Source: Novosphingobium profundi (GTDB lineage Bacteria; Pseudomonadota; Alphaproteobacteria; Sphingomonadales; Sphingomonadaceae). From it: a stretch of 64,000 bases of DNA. The notes beneath the pieces are model-generated. The model did no database searches. It worked only from the letters and a program-made list of their open reading frames with translations, and had not been told where the DNA came from. Shown here piece by piece: positions 16,981 to 25,622 of this stretch. Every line of letters begins with the position of its first letter. The stretch's first letter is position 1. A program made the position numbers and the translations under genes. The stretch is from NCBI RefSeq assembly GCF_018491765.1, contig NZ_JABWCU010000023.1:1-64000 (forward strand). The letters run 5' to 3'.

Positions 16981-17586
16981 CTATTGCGTGCAAGCAGCTA
17001 GCCATTCCCCGAGGGATTTCTGCGACGTGGCCGCCGTCTCGGCTCCCATGCTCTGTGCCATGATCTCCAGGGCCCATCGGCCTCGTTCATCGCCCTCGGC
17101 AGCCACGGCATCTTCAGGCACCCATAGGTCGTATTCGCGCATATGGGCATCCGCTGCGGTGAACAGCACGCAGATATCGGTAGCGATTCCGCTCAGCACC
17201 AGTTTGCTGACGCCCAGCTGCGGTAGCAGCACCGGCAGGTTCGTGGCGTAGAAACCGGAAAATTGCGGCTTGATGACGAAGAAGTCGTCGTGCTCCGGCC
17301 TCACCATCTCTGTGACCGGATTATCCTTTTCGAGCGCGCGCCTTACGAGCTTGGAAGCTTCTGAATGCCATTCGCCAAAATTATCGTTCACGTACACGAC
17401 TGGCCAACCGTGCGCGCGAAACTCCTGGCGTAGGCGATCTATTCGCCGTGCCGCTTCGAGAGCCCGGGGCTCCAGAGCCTCGGCCCCCTCAAAATCAAAG
17501 CAGTTGACCATATCCAGGATCAGCAAGGCCGGGCCATCACCAGATCTCGGCGAAGTGGCTGCGGGCTGCTTGTCCTGAGAATCCAT
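16981..17586 (-). CDS. Isochorismatase-family cysteine hydrolase
   Basis: A 201-residue cytosolic hydrolase with the family's catalytic triad: Asp in LLILDMVNCF, Lys in FFVIKPQFSGFYAT and Cys in GIATDICVLFTA, followed by the usual VPEDAVAAEG. Members hydrolyse amide or enol-ether substrates (nicotinamide, carbamoyl-sarcosine, isochorismate); nothing here tells which. It follows a DUF3606 gene by 48 bases on the same strand, so the stress-type promoter in front of that gene may drive both. Confidence 0.88.
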   Translation of the reverse strand: MDSQDKQPAATSPRSGDGPALLILDMVNCFDFEGAEALEPRALEAARRIDRLRQEFRAHGWPVVYVNDNFGEWHSEASKLVRRALEKDNPVTEMVRPEHDDFFVIKPQFSGFYATNLPVLLPQLGVSKLVLSGIATDICVLFTAADAHMREYDLWVPEDAVAAEGDERGRWALEIMAQSMGAETAATSQKSLGEWLAACTQ

Positions 17587-17634
17587 AGAAACCTGCCATG
17601 AATTCGGGGTCGGCGCTGGACGACCCCATTTCGC

Positions 17635-17823
17635 TCACTCCTTGGTGAGCTTTTGTGCCTGAGCGTCCAGCGCCGCGCGATCATTGCCAAATCGGTCGAT
17701 GAGATCCTGCGCCTGCTCGACAGTAAGACCGTGCTTTCGAGCAAAATAGTCGACCTCATAGCCCTCGCCGCCAGCGACCGTGCGGCGATCAGCGCCGCCG
17801 CGCTGTGATTTATCATCTGCCAT
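17635..17823 (-). CDS. DUF3606 family small protein
   Basis: A 62-residue protein whose core EVDYFARKHGLTVEQAQDLIDRFGNDRAALDAQA is the DUF3606 motif, a small helical unit of unknown role common in alphaproteobacterial stress regulons. The ATG at 17823 has GAGGAAA upstream. A GGAAC-N16-GGTT promoter candidate sits 36 bases upstream, and the isochorismatase gene follows. Confidence 0.8.
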   Translation of the reverse strand: MADDKSQRGGADRRTVAGGEGYEVDYFARKHGLTVEQAQDLIDRFGNDRAALDAQAQKLTKE

Positions 17824-17858
17824 GATGCATTTCCTCTTTCGCAGCTGTCTGAATTTGC

Positions 17859-17883
17859 AACCCGTGCCAAAGCCGTGAGTTCC
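17859..17883 (-). promoter_or_regulatory. Possible EcfG-type promoter for DUF3606 and isochorismatase genes
   Basis: On the minus strand a perfect GGAAC (17883-17879) is followed after exactly 16 bases by GGTT (17862-17859), one mismatch from the general-stress consensus, at a sensible distance from the DUF3606 start. Confidence 0.5.
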
Positions 17884-17941
17884 AGCGAGGTTGTCTTGAC
17901 GAGCATGGAACCGGCATGCCGCATCGTCGTTTGCCCATCCA

Positions 17942-18856
17942 ATGAAACAGCCGCTCGACTGCCTTGTCATCGGCGCAGGGCCCGCAGGTCTGACGGCCGC
18001 CATCTATCTTGCACGATTTCACTTCTCGATCGCGGTTGTCGATGCGGGGCATAGCAGGGCGGCGCTGATCCCACGCACGCATAATCATGCCGGTTTCCCG
18101 GGTGGGATAGCTGGCACCGAACTTCTCGGGTTGATGCGGGCGCAGGCTGCCGACTTTGGGGCAGTCGTGACGGAAGGTTTGATTGAGGGACTGGAGAGGA
18201 CCGAAGAGGGTTTTGTTGCTCGTGCACAGGGCCGTGAATGGTCTGCGCGCACTGTCCTGCTCTGCACCGGCGTAATCAACAATCGGCCTCAGATCGCACC
18301 GGACATCCACGATGCGGCGTTGCGCCGCGGACTACTTCGGTACTGCCCCATATGTGACGGGTACGAGGTCACTGACAAGCGAATCGGTGTTTTGGGTACC
18401 CGCTCCCACGGCTTCAAGGAAGCAATCTTCCTGCGGATGTATACGCGCGATGTGACACTCATCGCTACCGATGGAGAGCACGACCTTTCAGATGACGAAA
18501 AGCGTCGGCTCGCTGTGGCTGGTGCCGTCCTAATCGATGGCCCCTGCGCGCCACTGCGGTTGGAAGATGCGCAGATTGTCGTGCCGACGCCGCGCGGCGA
18601 GCTCAAATTCGATAGCGTCTACCCGGCGCTCGGTTCTGTTATCCGGTCCGAACTGGCGACGGCGATTGGCGCGGAAGGCACTGACGATGGGTGTCTCATC
18701 GTGGACGACCATCAGCGCACTTCCCTTCCCGGCCTTTACGCGGCGGGAGATGTTGCCAGAGGTCTCGATCAGATCAGCCATGCGATGGGCGAAGCCGGGG
18801 TCGCCGCCGTTACGATCCGCAACGACCTCGCCGAGCGAGGCATCTTATTGCGCTAG
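17942..18856 (+). CDS. Thioredoxin-reductase-like FAD/NAD(P) oxidoreductase
   Basis: A 304-residue flavoprotein with the FAD site GAGPAGLTAAIYLAR at the N-terminus, a CPICDG redox-active cysteine pair in the middle, a second dinucleotide region around GVLGTRSHGFKEA, and the C-terminal FAD motif LPGLYAAGDVARG. The NAD(P) fold reads GTRSHG in place of the usual GxGxxG/A, and the helix-turn differs from true TrxB, so it is better seen as a TrxB-like reductase of unknown partner. The ATG at 17942 has no strong ribosome site. It is divergent from the DUF3606 gene, with 118 bases between. Confidence 0.85.
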   Translation: MKQPLDCLVIGAGPAGLTAAIYLARFHFSIAVVDAGHSRAALIPRTHNHAGFPGGIAGTELLGLMRAQAADFGAVVTEGLIEGLERTEEGFVARAQGREWSARTVLLCTGVINNRPQIAPDIHDAALRRGLLRYCPICDGYEVTDKRIGVLGTRSHGFKEAIFLRMYTRDVTLIATDGEHDLSDDEKRRLAVAGAVLIDGPCAPLRLEDAQIVVPTPRGELKFDSVYPALGSVIRSELATAIGAEGTDDGCLIVDDHQRTSLPGLYAAGDVARGLDQISHAMGEAGVAAVTIRNDLAERGILLR

Positions 18857-18932
18857 CCCGCCGTTACAGCGGGCCGCTCCCACTTACGAATACCGGGTCT
18901 GGGCGGCGGCACCCGCGCAGATGTCACCGCAA

Positions 18933-21518
18933 TCAGGATTCCAGAACGTTCCTCACCTTCGGGGCGAGTTGTTCGATGGTAAAAGGCTTGCCGATCAGTT
19001 CCAGACCCGGGTCGATAACGCCATTATGCACGACCGCGTTGCGCGTGTAGCCAGACGTGTAAAGAACCTTGAGTTCGGGTCGCCGGCGTTGGGCTTCGTC
19101 CGCCAATTTACGGCCGTTGATGTCCGGCATCACAATGTCTGTAAAGAGCAGCGCGATTTCCGGATGGGCGTCGATTAGCTGTAGTGCTGCCACAGCGCCG
19201 TCCGCTTCGAGCACCTGATAGCCAAGATCGGTCAACGCATCGACGCTGAATTGGCGCACCGCCGGTTCGTCCTCGACTACCAGGATGATCTCCTGTTCCT
19301 CACCCAATGGCAAGTCGCCGTTTGAAAGCTGTTCGGCCTCGATCTCGTCGCCGATAAAGCGGGGGAGATAGATCTTGACGGTCGTTCCTTGTCCCAACTC
19401 CGAATAGATTTTGACGTGGCCACCCGACTGCTTAACGAACCCATAAACTTGACTGAGTCCGAGCCCTGTGCCCTTACCAACCTGTTTGGTCGTGAAGAAC
19501 GGGTCGAAGGCTTTGGCAATGATCTCAGGCGGCATCCCGCAGCCGGTATCGGAAATGGCAATAAGGACATAATGCCCTGGCGGAACGCCAAGATGCGCGG
19601 CAGCATAGCGGTCGTCGAAGTGGACGTTTTGGGTTTCGATCGTCAGTCGTCCACCCTCCGGCATCGCATCTCGCGCGTCCACGGCGAGATTGAGAACGAC
19701 ATTTTCCAGTTGGTTGCGATCGGCGTGTGTGCGCCACAGCCCTGCGGCGCGCACCGTCTCCAACCGCACGTCAGTTCCCAGAGAATGGATGAGCAGTTCG
19801 GACATACCAGGTACAAGCTTGTTCGCGTCCAAAACCTCCGGATTGAGAGGCTGCTGGCGTGAGAAAGCCAAGAGCCGCTGGGTCAGGGTGGCGGCACGTC
19901 CTGCGCCTTCCAGTGCTGCGTCGACGTAGCGCTTTGCGCGCGCATCCTCATCACCAAGACGGCGATTCAGGAGATCCAGTGACCCAACGATGACGGCCAG
20001 CATGTTATTGAAGTCGTGCGCGATCCCGCCGGTCAGTTGGCCGACCGCCTCCATCTTTTGAGATTGCCGCAGCGCTTCCTCGACCTGTTCCCGCTCGGAA
20101 ATCGCCTGAGCCACGCGTCGTTCCAGATGTTCGTTCAGCTCCAGAACCCGCACCTCCGCGCGCTTGCGCTCCGTAACATCGATGGCGGTGCCGATGACGC
20201 GCAGACATTGGCCGCTTTCGTCGAAAACGCCGCGCCCTTTCGCGGCTACCCAGCGCTCTATCTGGTCTTCCTTCCCGATAGTGCGATATTCAACATCATA
20301 GATAGCACGTCTGGCAGGATCGGCAGCTGCGGCGTAAGCTTCGAAAGTGGCTTCCCGATCATCGGGATGAAGGCCGCTATAATAGTCTGCCATGGAGACC
20401 GGCACGTCGGGCGAAATGCCGAACATGACTTTGACGATTGGCGGCCAGATGAGAATGTCATGCACGACATCCACGTCCCAGAAACCTACCTCAGCGGCCT
20501 GCGTGGCGAGCCGCAGCCGCTCCTCGTTTAACATCAGCTCGGCGCGGGTGCGCTGCTGTTCTGTCAGATCGAGCATGGCGCCGATCATCCGGACAGCTTT
20601 GCCTTCCTGGTCGCGGATAATGTGTCCACGGTCGAGAATAGCTGCGTAGCTGCCATCGAAGCGGCAGAAACGATACTCATCCGACCAGCTTTCCGCATCA
20701 CCATCGATGGCGCCATGAATGCTGTGATGGACACGATCGCGGTCGTCAGGATGGATATGTGCGATCCACCACTCTCCCGTCAGCTCTATATCGGCGAGCC
20801 TATGGCCATGCGCCGCTTCCAAAGCCTGGTTCCATGTGACGTGATCGGTGGTAAAATCCCAATCCCAGATGGCATCATTTGTCGCCCGGCTCACCAGGCG
20901 GTAACGTTCCCGAATGGCTCTCAGCGCCTTTTCAACTCTCGCACGCGGTTCCACCTCTACCCGCAATTCCTCAGCGCGTGAGGCTTGGGCCTGAAGGGCC
21001 TTACGAAGTTCCAGCTGGGCCATGACCTGCCGCGCCAGCACCTCAAGCACGTGGCGTTGATAGGAAGTGATACCGTCAGGGCGCGGCGCACGGTCCAGCA
21101 CGCAGATCGTGCCGATCGGCAACCCGGCCTTGTCCCGCAGGATTGCGCCCGCATAAAAGCGCAGGCCACCCTCCGCCGTTACCAACGGATTGCAGGCGAA
21201 ACGAGCATCCTCACGGGTGTCAGACACGACAAGAAAATCATTTTGCAAGATGGCGTGAGCGCAGATCGATACATCGAGAGGCAGCTCGCGTACGCCTATG
21301 CCAACTTCTGCCTTGAACCACTGGCGATCACTCGCCACCAAATTGACGACGGAGATCGGCGCTGTGAAGGTCTCCGCCGCTAGCCTGACGATATCGTCGA
21401 AGTCGGCTTCCTGCGGGGTATCGAGAATTCCATAGCTCCCTAGTGAAGCCACACGATCAGCTTCAGACCAGACCTCGGCCGTTGAATTGCCTGGGATTTC
21501 CGTCACTTTTGAACTCAT
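18933..21518 (-). CDS. Hybrid histidine kinase: GAF-PAS-PAS-kinase-receiver
   Basis: An 861-residue soluble sensor. A GAF domain spans about 25-170 (LGSYGILDTPQEADFDDIV is a widespread GAF opening), PAS domains about 205-330 and 335-465 (each closing with a DLTEQQRTR or DVTERKRAE hinge), a HisKA/HATPase core about 500-735 with phospho-His in GGIAHDFNNML and the G boxes DTGCGMPP and GTGLGLS, and a receiver about 745-860 with phospho-Asp in LLFTDIVMPD and Lys in GKPF. One position is unusual: the N box reads VVLNLAVDARDAM, with Val where Asn (NLAxNARDAM) is normal, which may weaken ATP/Mg binding. The fragment at 310-512 derives from a relative of this gene. Confidence 0.9.
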   Translation of the reverse strand: MSSKVTEIPGNSTAEVWSEADRVASLGSYGILDTPQEADFDDIVRLAAETFTAPISVVNLVASDRQWFKAEVGIGVRELPLDVSICAHAILQNDFLVVSDTREDARFACNPLVTAEGGLRFYAGAILRDKAGLPIGTICVLDRAPRPDGITSYQRHVLEVLARQVMAQLELRKALQAQASRAEELRVEVEPRARVEKALRAIRERYRLVSRATNDAIWDWDFTTDHVTWNQALEAAHGHRLADIELTGEWWIAHIHPDDRDRVHHSIHGAIDGDAESWSDEYRFCRFDGSYAAILDRGHIIRDQEGKAVRMIGAMLDLTEQQRTRAELMLNEERLRLATQAAEVGFWDVDVVHDILIWPPIVKVMFGISPDVPVSMADYYSGLHPDDREATFEAYAAAADPARRAIYDVEYRTIGKEDQIERWVAAKGRGVFDESGQCLRVIGTAIDVTERKRAEVRVLELNEHLERRVAQAISEREQVEEALRQSQKMEAVGQLTGGIAHDFNNMLAVIVGSLDLLNRRLGDEDARAKRYVDAALEGAGRAATLTQRLLAFSRQQPLNPEVLDANKLVPGMSELLIHSLGTDVRLETVRAAGLWRTHADRNQLENVVLNLAVDARDAMPEGGRLTIETQNVHFDDRYAAAHLGVPPGHYVLIAISDTGCGMPPEIIAKAFDPFFTTKQVGKGTGLGLSQVYGFVKQSGGHVKIYSELGQGTTVKIYLPRFIGDEIEAEQLSNGDLPLGEEQEIILVVEDEPAVRQFSVDALTDLGYQVLEADGAVAALQLIDAHPEIALLFTDIVMPDINGRKLADEAQRRRPELKVLYTSGYTRNAVVHNGVIDPGLELIGKPFTIEQLAPKVRNVLES

Positions 21519-21817
21519 GCGGGGTGACTATCATCCTCCCACGCGGATGGCACTGAAAACCTGCAAGGCGGTTGGACGGCGGTCAGGCTGGCGAGGTTAG
21601 CTGGGGCGTTGCTGCAGGCGTTCTTACTCCGCCCGGCGAAAGGCGCGGTCTGTCGCATCCTGCCACGTGACCGGCAGTTTTGTCTGAGCCCGGTGATAAG
21701 CGGACTAACCGCTAATGGGCCTGTCATTTTTCCACTTGAACGACTTGAATGGGCGCATGACGGAATTTCAGAACATGCCCCGTTGCGAACATAAGTTGGT
21801 GTTGCGATAGGAGGGGC
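21519..21817. other. Intergenic region between the hybrid kinase and ynfA
   Basis: 299 bases with divergent genes on both sides. I see no convincing promoter consensus, RNA gene or repeat; small open frames here lack ribosome sites. Confidence 0.4.
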
Positions 21818-22150
21818 ATGACCGCCTTCGCTTTTATCGGTGCTGCCTTGGCTGAAATTGCTGGCTGCTTCGCGTTTTGGGCGTGGCTACGCCTGGGAAA
21901 GTCACCTCTTTGGATTATCCCGGGCGTCGCGTCTCTTTGCCTATTTGCCTATTTGTTGACTTTGCCATCTGCTGATCAGGCTGGCCGCTCGTATGCGGCA
22001 TATGGTGGCGTCTATGTTGCTATGGCCGTGCTTTGGCTGTGGCTCGCGGAAGGGGCGAAGCCAGATCGCTGGGACTTACTCGGGGCTGTCGTTTGTTTGG
22101 TGGGTACGGCCATCATCTTCTTCGGCCCGCGCGGGGTGAACGGCAACTAG
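21818..22150 (+). CDS. ynfA: YnfA family inner-membrane protein
   Basis: A 110-residue protein with four membrane segments. Family signatures are AALAEIAGCFAFWAWLRLG at the N-terminus, AAYGGVYVAMAVLWLWLAEG in the third segment and the C-terminal DLLGAVVCLVGTAIIFFGPR. YnfA belongs to the small-drug-transporter-like superfamily and is thought to form a dimeric exporter; the substrate is uncertain. The ATG at 21818 follows a strong AGGAGG. It stands alone. Confidence 0.93.
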   Translation: MTAFAFIGAALAEIAGCFAFWAWLRLGKSPLWIIPGVASLCLFAYLLTLPSADQAGRSYAAYGGVYVAMAVLWLWLAEGAKPDRWDLLGAVVCLVGTAIIFFGPRGVNGN

Positions 22151-22332
22151 CCACCCATTCGGGCTACTGACCGAGCCGGTCGGCAAGGGAAAGCGGACGG
22201 CTCGCCGCCAAGTGCGCCAAATCGCCCCTTGAGCGACCTGCTAGAATACCTAGCAATCACTCCTCCGCCCGCATTTTGCTCGCCTAGCGTGCGTAACCTG
22301 TCGCTGCGAATTCACTTACCGTATAGAACCCA

Positions 22333-23733
22333 ATGGCTCGGCAAGCTCGTGCCATTGAACCATCTCAAGGAGCTTTCCCCTTGCGCGCGATCCATGACCT
22401 GTCCGGCCTGATCAAATATGCTGGGCGCGAACCCTGGAAGACACGGCTTGAGGAGTGTCTGGAAGAACATTTCGGGCCGGCGGCCGACGAGCTCGACGTC
22501 GATTTCGACGAACTGCTCGACATTGTTGGCCCGCACTGGGAAGGTCCCTTGTGGGGCTGCGCGTTCGAAGACCTGATCGGGCGCGAGTTCGATGGCGAAA
22601 ATCTCGCCGACGATTACCTGAAGCGGCGTGGCTGGAACGAAAAGGCCTCCGTCAAAGCCTATATCAAGGCCCTGCGTCAGACACCGATGTCACTCTACGA
22701 AGTGAGCGACATTGTGCCAGGCAAGTCGATGCGTTTGCGCGACCTGCTTCAGGACGGCGAGCCTGTCACCGTTGAGGAGCGCAGCGCGAGCAGTAGCTTG
22801 CACAACTGGGACCGGATTGCCACGCGCCTGATCGTCGGCCGAGGCGGCGCCGTCATTTCTGGAGCCTTGCTGGCATTTAGTCCGGATGGCAGCGAGCAGT
22901 TGATCGATGGCTTTACGAAGATCGGCGCCCAGCCCGACCCGGACTTTGATTTCGACGTAACCGACCGCGCGGTACTGCTGCACCACAGCGCGCCCGTGAT
23001 CACCTCGACCTGGCTGCTGGACGCTGCCGGCGTGCTGGGCCCCCCGATGCCCGATCTGGTCAACAGCGACGGCGATGACATTCTTTTCCATCGCCTGGTT
23101 TTCCCGTTGCCCAAAGGCGTGACACAAAAGCAGATCGCAGCCCGATTCCAGACCCTGCCCACCTTGTCGCCCGCTTCCGCCAAATTCTGGAATTGGCTGG
23201 AAGACAAGCGCGTCAAATCCCGGCGACCCAAGCAGCCCGGCGCGCAAATGCTGGCATCGACCATGGACGATGGCTCGACGATCCTTGGAAATGCCGAGCT
23301 GGCGGGACGTTTCCTGACGATCGAGGTCAACAGCGCCGAACGCGCGCAGCGTGCCCGGGACCTCTTCATCCCCTTGCTGGGCGATCTGGTGCAGGCACCT
23401 TTGACCGAGATCCGAACCGTTGCCCAGATGATGGCTGAACAACGGCAGGTGCGCGACGAAACCGCCCAGCCGGAGATCCCTGCCGCGGAGATGCAGCGCA
23501 TCGTTCGCGACATGATGGACCGACAATACCGACAGGTCCTCGACGAGCCGGTCCCCGCTCTGGGGGACAAGACGCCGCGGCAGGCTGTCAGGACCAAGGC
23601 CGGGCGCGCACAGGTGGTGGAATGGCTGAAGTACCTGGAGAACGGGACCGCCAAATCCGGCAACGAGCAGATGGCCGGCTACAGCTTTGCCTGGATGTGG
23701 GAAGAATTGGGCATAGCCGACCTGCGGAAGTAG
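22333..23733 (+). CDS. Large soluble protein of unknown function with a C-terminal PALxxKTPRQA motif
   Basis: A 466-residue protein with no membrane segment. The first half holds an acidic region (DELDVDFDELLDIVG) and a block LYEVSDIVPGKSMRLRDLL followed by VTVEERSAS, which I have seen in SEC-C-type and related plasmid proteins. The last 80 residues read MMDRQYRQVLDEPVPALGDKT then PRQAVRTKAGR and a helical YLENGT end. That PALxxKTPxxA pattern resembles the MbcA/ParS/Xre toxin-binding region but at low similarity. The ATG at 22333 has no clear ribosome site. The gene begins the mobile block and has no obvious partner. Confidence 0.7.
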   Translation: MARQARAIEPSQGAFPLRAIHDLSGLIKYAGREPWKTRLEECLEEHFGPAADELDVDFDELLDIVGPHWEGPLWGCAFEDLIGREFDGENLADDYLKRRGWNEKASVKAYIKALRQTPMSLYEVSDIVPGKSMRLRDLLQDGEPVTVEERSASSSLHNWDRIATRLIVGRGGAVISGALLAFSPDGSEQLIDGFTKIGAQPDPDFDFDVTDRAVLLHHSAPVITSTWLLDAAGVLGPPMPDLVNSDGDDILFHRLVFPLPKGVTQKQIAARFQTLPTLSPASAKFWNWLEDKRVKSRRPKQPGAQMLASTMDDGSTILGNAELAGRFLTIEVNSAERAQRARDLFIPLLGDLVQAPLTEIRTVAQMMAEQRQVRDETAQPEIPAAEMQRIVRDMMDRQYRQVLDEPVPALGDKTPRQAVRTKAGRAQVVEWLKYLENGTAKSGNEQMAGYSFAWMWEELGIADLRK

Positions 23734-23982
23734 ATCGGTATGGCCATGTCGCACGAGTTCCAAAGACTCGGCAAAGGCCGGGTCAATCCTGCCCAATGAC
23801 CTTGCGCGATACGCCCCACTCTTTGCCTCTGGCAGGACATCCCCGTCGGACAAGCTGAAGCCGCGCCCCCAAGCGCGGACATACCGGTTGTCAAAAAACG
23901 GGCGCATCGGGCAAGAACCCTGTCAAAGTCTTTTGACAAAACCCCAGATGTTCCCGATTTGTCAGGCCAACTTGGCTGTCAA
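23734..23982. repeat. Cluster of TGTCAA motifs at the edge of the transfer region
   Basis: Between 23889 and 23982 the hexamer TGTCAA or a one-base variant occurs five times (23889, 23921, reverse at 23933-23938, 23960, 23977). Two of them form the palindrome TGTCAAA-GTCT-TTTGACA at 23921-23938. The cluster ends exactly where a truncated second copy of the DUF736 gene starts, so it may be a recombinase or partition-protein site. Bases 23734-23888 hold nothing I recognise. Confidence 0.4.
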
Positions 23983-24199
23983 CGGACACTTCGCGGTATC
24001 CTGGCGCCGGCCGCAGCGCCGCGCGACGATGCCCGCCCCGACCGAGAACTCGGACAACGAACTGCCCGATCTGCCGCCAGCCAGCGGCGAGATGGGCGGC
24101 TCCTACGATCCGCAGACCACCGGCGACGGCCTGGGCGAGAGCACGGCGAGCGCGCCCAAGGGCCGCGGCGCCAAGGCGAAGGAGCCCGAAACGGCATAA
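23983..24199 (+). pseudogene. 5'-truncated duplicate of the DUF736 gene
   Basis: The last 70 or so codons of the DUF736 gene at 26709-27215 recur here almost unchanged: both read FAVSWRRPQRRATMPAP and GGSYDPQTTGDGLGE and close AKAKxPET. Only a handful of bases differ over about 215. Similarity begins abruptly at 23983 and ends at the stop codon. No start codon or ribosome site belongs to the fragment. It shows that two transfer-region backbones have recombined here, or that the interval 24.2-26.7 kb was inserted next to a second backbone copy. Confidence 0.85.
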
Positions 24200-24569
24200 C
24201 CCAACCCTGCCGGCTCGCATTAGCGAGCCGGCACGCTTACCGCACCGCGAAAGCGTGTCGGCCCGTCGCTAATCGGGGTTCGATTGGCTTGCCAATGTCC
24301 TCGGGCATAAGCGAGGATTGAGAGCTGCGACTAGCCCCATGAGCGCGGGTTCGGCTCGACACACCAAGCGCTCCCAACACCTGCGCAACTGCCAATCCCC
24401 CCTGGCGCGCAGGTGGAAGACCCGCCGTTCGGACCACCGAACGGCGGGTCTTTTTTTCACCTCTACTCTCACGTCCTGAGCGCAGAACACGATGAGCCGA
24501 AATCTAAAGCATTGGGACAGCCGTAAAACAATGTTACCCAGACACACATAGACAACTGGAGAGCCTGCA
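24200..24569. other. Gene-free region containing an orphan terminator
   Basis: A stem-loop without T run (24209-24232, GCCGGCTCGC/GCGAGCCGGC) follows the DUF736 fragment, and a very strong intrinsic terminator lies at 24417-24457. No supported gene lies between them, so an untranslated transcript of up to about 200 nucleotides could end there. Confidence 0.4.
24417..24457 (+). terminator. Strong intrinsic terminator without an upstream gene
   Basis: AAGACCCGCCGTTCGG pairs perfectly with CCGAACGGCGGGTCTT around a short loop, followed by seven T. It is one of the strongest terminators in the window. Confidence 0.85.
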
Positions 24570-24986
24570 TTGCCGCCGCGCAAAATCACTATGCCGCGAC
24601 ACGCAAGTGACGATGCTTGCCAGTCCTCGTATCTCGTGCGCCTCGAGATGCGGCAATTGCTGATTGTATTTTATGTCCTCTTCGCATTTGACGCCAACAT
24701 TCTGCTTTTCTGTGTCCACCGTACAGCCAGCAATTGGACGTCATCCATTGCTGACCATGCCGCAATTGCGATCTTCGTTAGCGGAGCGCTAATCATTTTA
24801 TCCCGGGTGAAGCCTCGAGTGCGCAGAGACTGGGCAACGCTTCGTGAGCCCTTGTGCCAACCTTCCACAAGATCATCGCGCATACAGTCGATCGCGACCG
24901 ACACATGCACGATTGCGCTCTGGCTCGGCTTCGTCGGCTGCTCGATTTATTCCGCTGTGCCCGTCGACCCGCTCACACACGGTTAG
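24570..24986 (+). CDS. Small two-segment membrane protein, unknown
   Basis: A 138-residue protein with hydrophobic segments at about 30-48 (LLIVFYVLFAFDANILLF), 62-80 (DHAAIAIFVSGALIIL) and 110-130 (TIALWLGFVGCSIYSAV). I do not recognise it. I start it at the TTG at 24570 because GGAGAG is six bases upstream; the ATG at 24591 is the alternative. Its GC content is visibly lower than that of the surrounding backbone. It is followed after 11 bases by another membrane-protein gene. Confidence 0.5.
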   Translation: MPPRKITMPRHASDDACQSSYLVRLEMRQLLIVFYVLFAFDANILLFCVHRTASNWTSSIADHAAIAIFVSGALIILSRVKPRVRRDWATLREPLCQPSTRSSRIQSIATDTCTIALWLGFVGCSIYSAVPVDPLTHG

Positions 24987-24997
24987 GATCACAGAAC

Positions 24998-25378
24998 GTG
25001 TCAACTCGACCCAATGCTCAAGCGCTGCAGAGCCTCTACTGTGAGCATTGCCGCAGATCCATTCCGCTTGTGGCAACTGCAGTTTTCAAATTCATCATCA
25101 TCATGATGGTCACGAGCCTCGTCGTCTCAGCCTTTCCAACCATTGCTGCACTGGCCTGGATACGCTTCGCAATCATCGCTTTGAGCGCCTACTTTTTTTG
25201 CCTCCCAAGTCTGGGATATTTAAGACTTGCCCTGCAAGTCTGGCCCGCCCTTGGCGGACCGAATTCCCTCAAACGATGGCACACCGCAAACATAATAGCG
25301 CACACCCTCTCAGCGACCACCGGTCTAGCCTGTATGCTCTGGACTCTCTCGCCAGCTCTAATGCCGCTGCTACGCTGA
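24998..25378 (+). CDS. Small membrane protein with CEHC motif, unknown
   Basis: A 126-residue protein beginning at a GTG with AGGA upstream; a longer reading overlapping the previous gene is possible but has no ribosome site. Near the N-terminus it has YCEHCRRS, a possible metal-binding Cys pair, then hydrophobic stretches at about 32-48 (FKFIIIMMVTSLVVSAF), 50-72 and 100-120. It probably forms an operon with the gene at 24570. I do not recognise the family; it is cargo of the leading region. Confidence 0.5.
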   Translation: MSTRPNAQALQSLYCEHCRRSIPLVATAVFKFIIIMMVTSLVVSAFPTIAALAWIRFAIIALSAYFFCLPSLGYLRLALQVWPALGGPNSLKRWHTANIIAHTLSATTGLACMLWTLSPALMPLLR

Positions 25379-25390
25379 TCCACCGCATAG

Positions 25391-25504
25391 CATCCCCCGC
25401 TAAGCTCAACCGGGGTCTATTAAGCTGCCCCCGGCTGAAGGCGGGCCAGCTGCACCAAGCCGCCCTACACCCGTCTCGATGCCTCGGGTGACCATTCCTG
25501 ACGC
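25391..25504 (+). repeat. Leading-region hairpin repeat, copy A (degenerate)
   Basis: This shares GGCGGGCCAGCTGCACCAAG, the CCGTCT box, CGGGTGACCA and TCCTGACGC blocks in the same order with copies B (29252-29394) and C (29943-30084), but is shorter and lacks the middle hairpin. It lies 120 bases upstream of the gene at 25623. Confidence 0.65.
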
Positions 25505-25622
25505 GAAGAATGTCGACACAATAGCTGCCGCAGAGTGACGGCCAAAAACCATGATGGCGGGCCAGAGGCCCGGAAGGAAAGGGGGAAAGATCCAGCGAGT
25601 TTCTCAACATACGGAGGACGAA

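Noticed and set aside
22690..23907. A 405-codon minus-strand open frame
   Set aside because: It lies opposite the 466-residue gene, has no ribosome site and looks like a frame kept open by GC bias.
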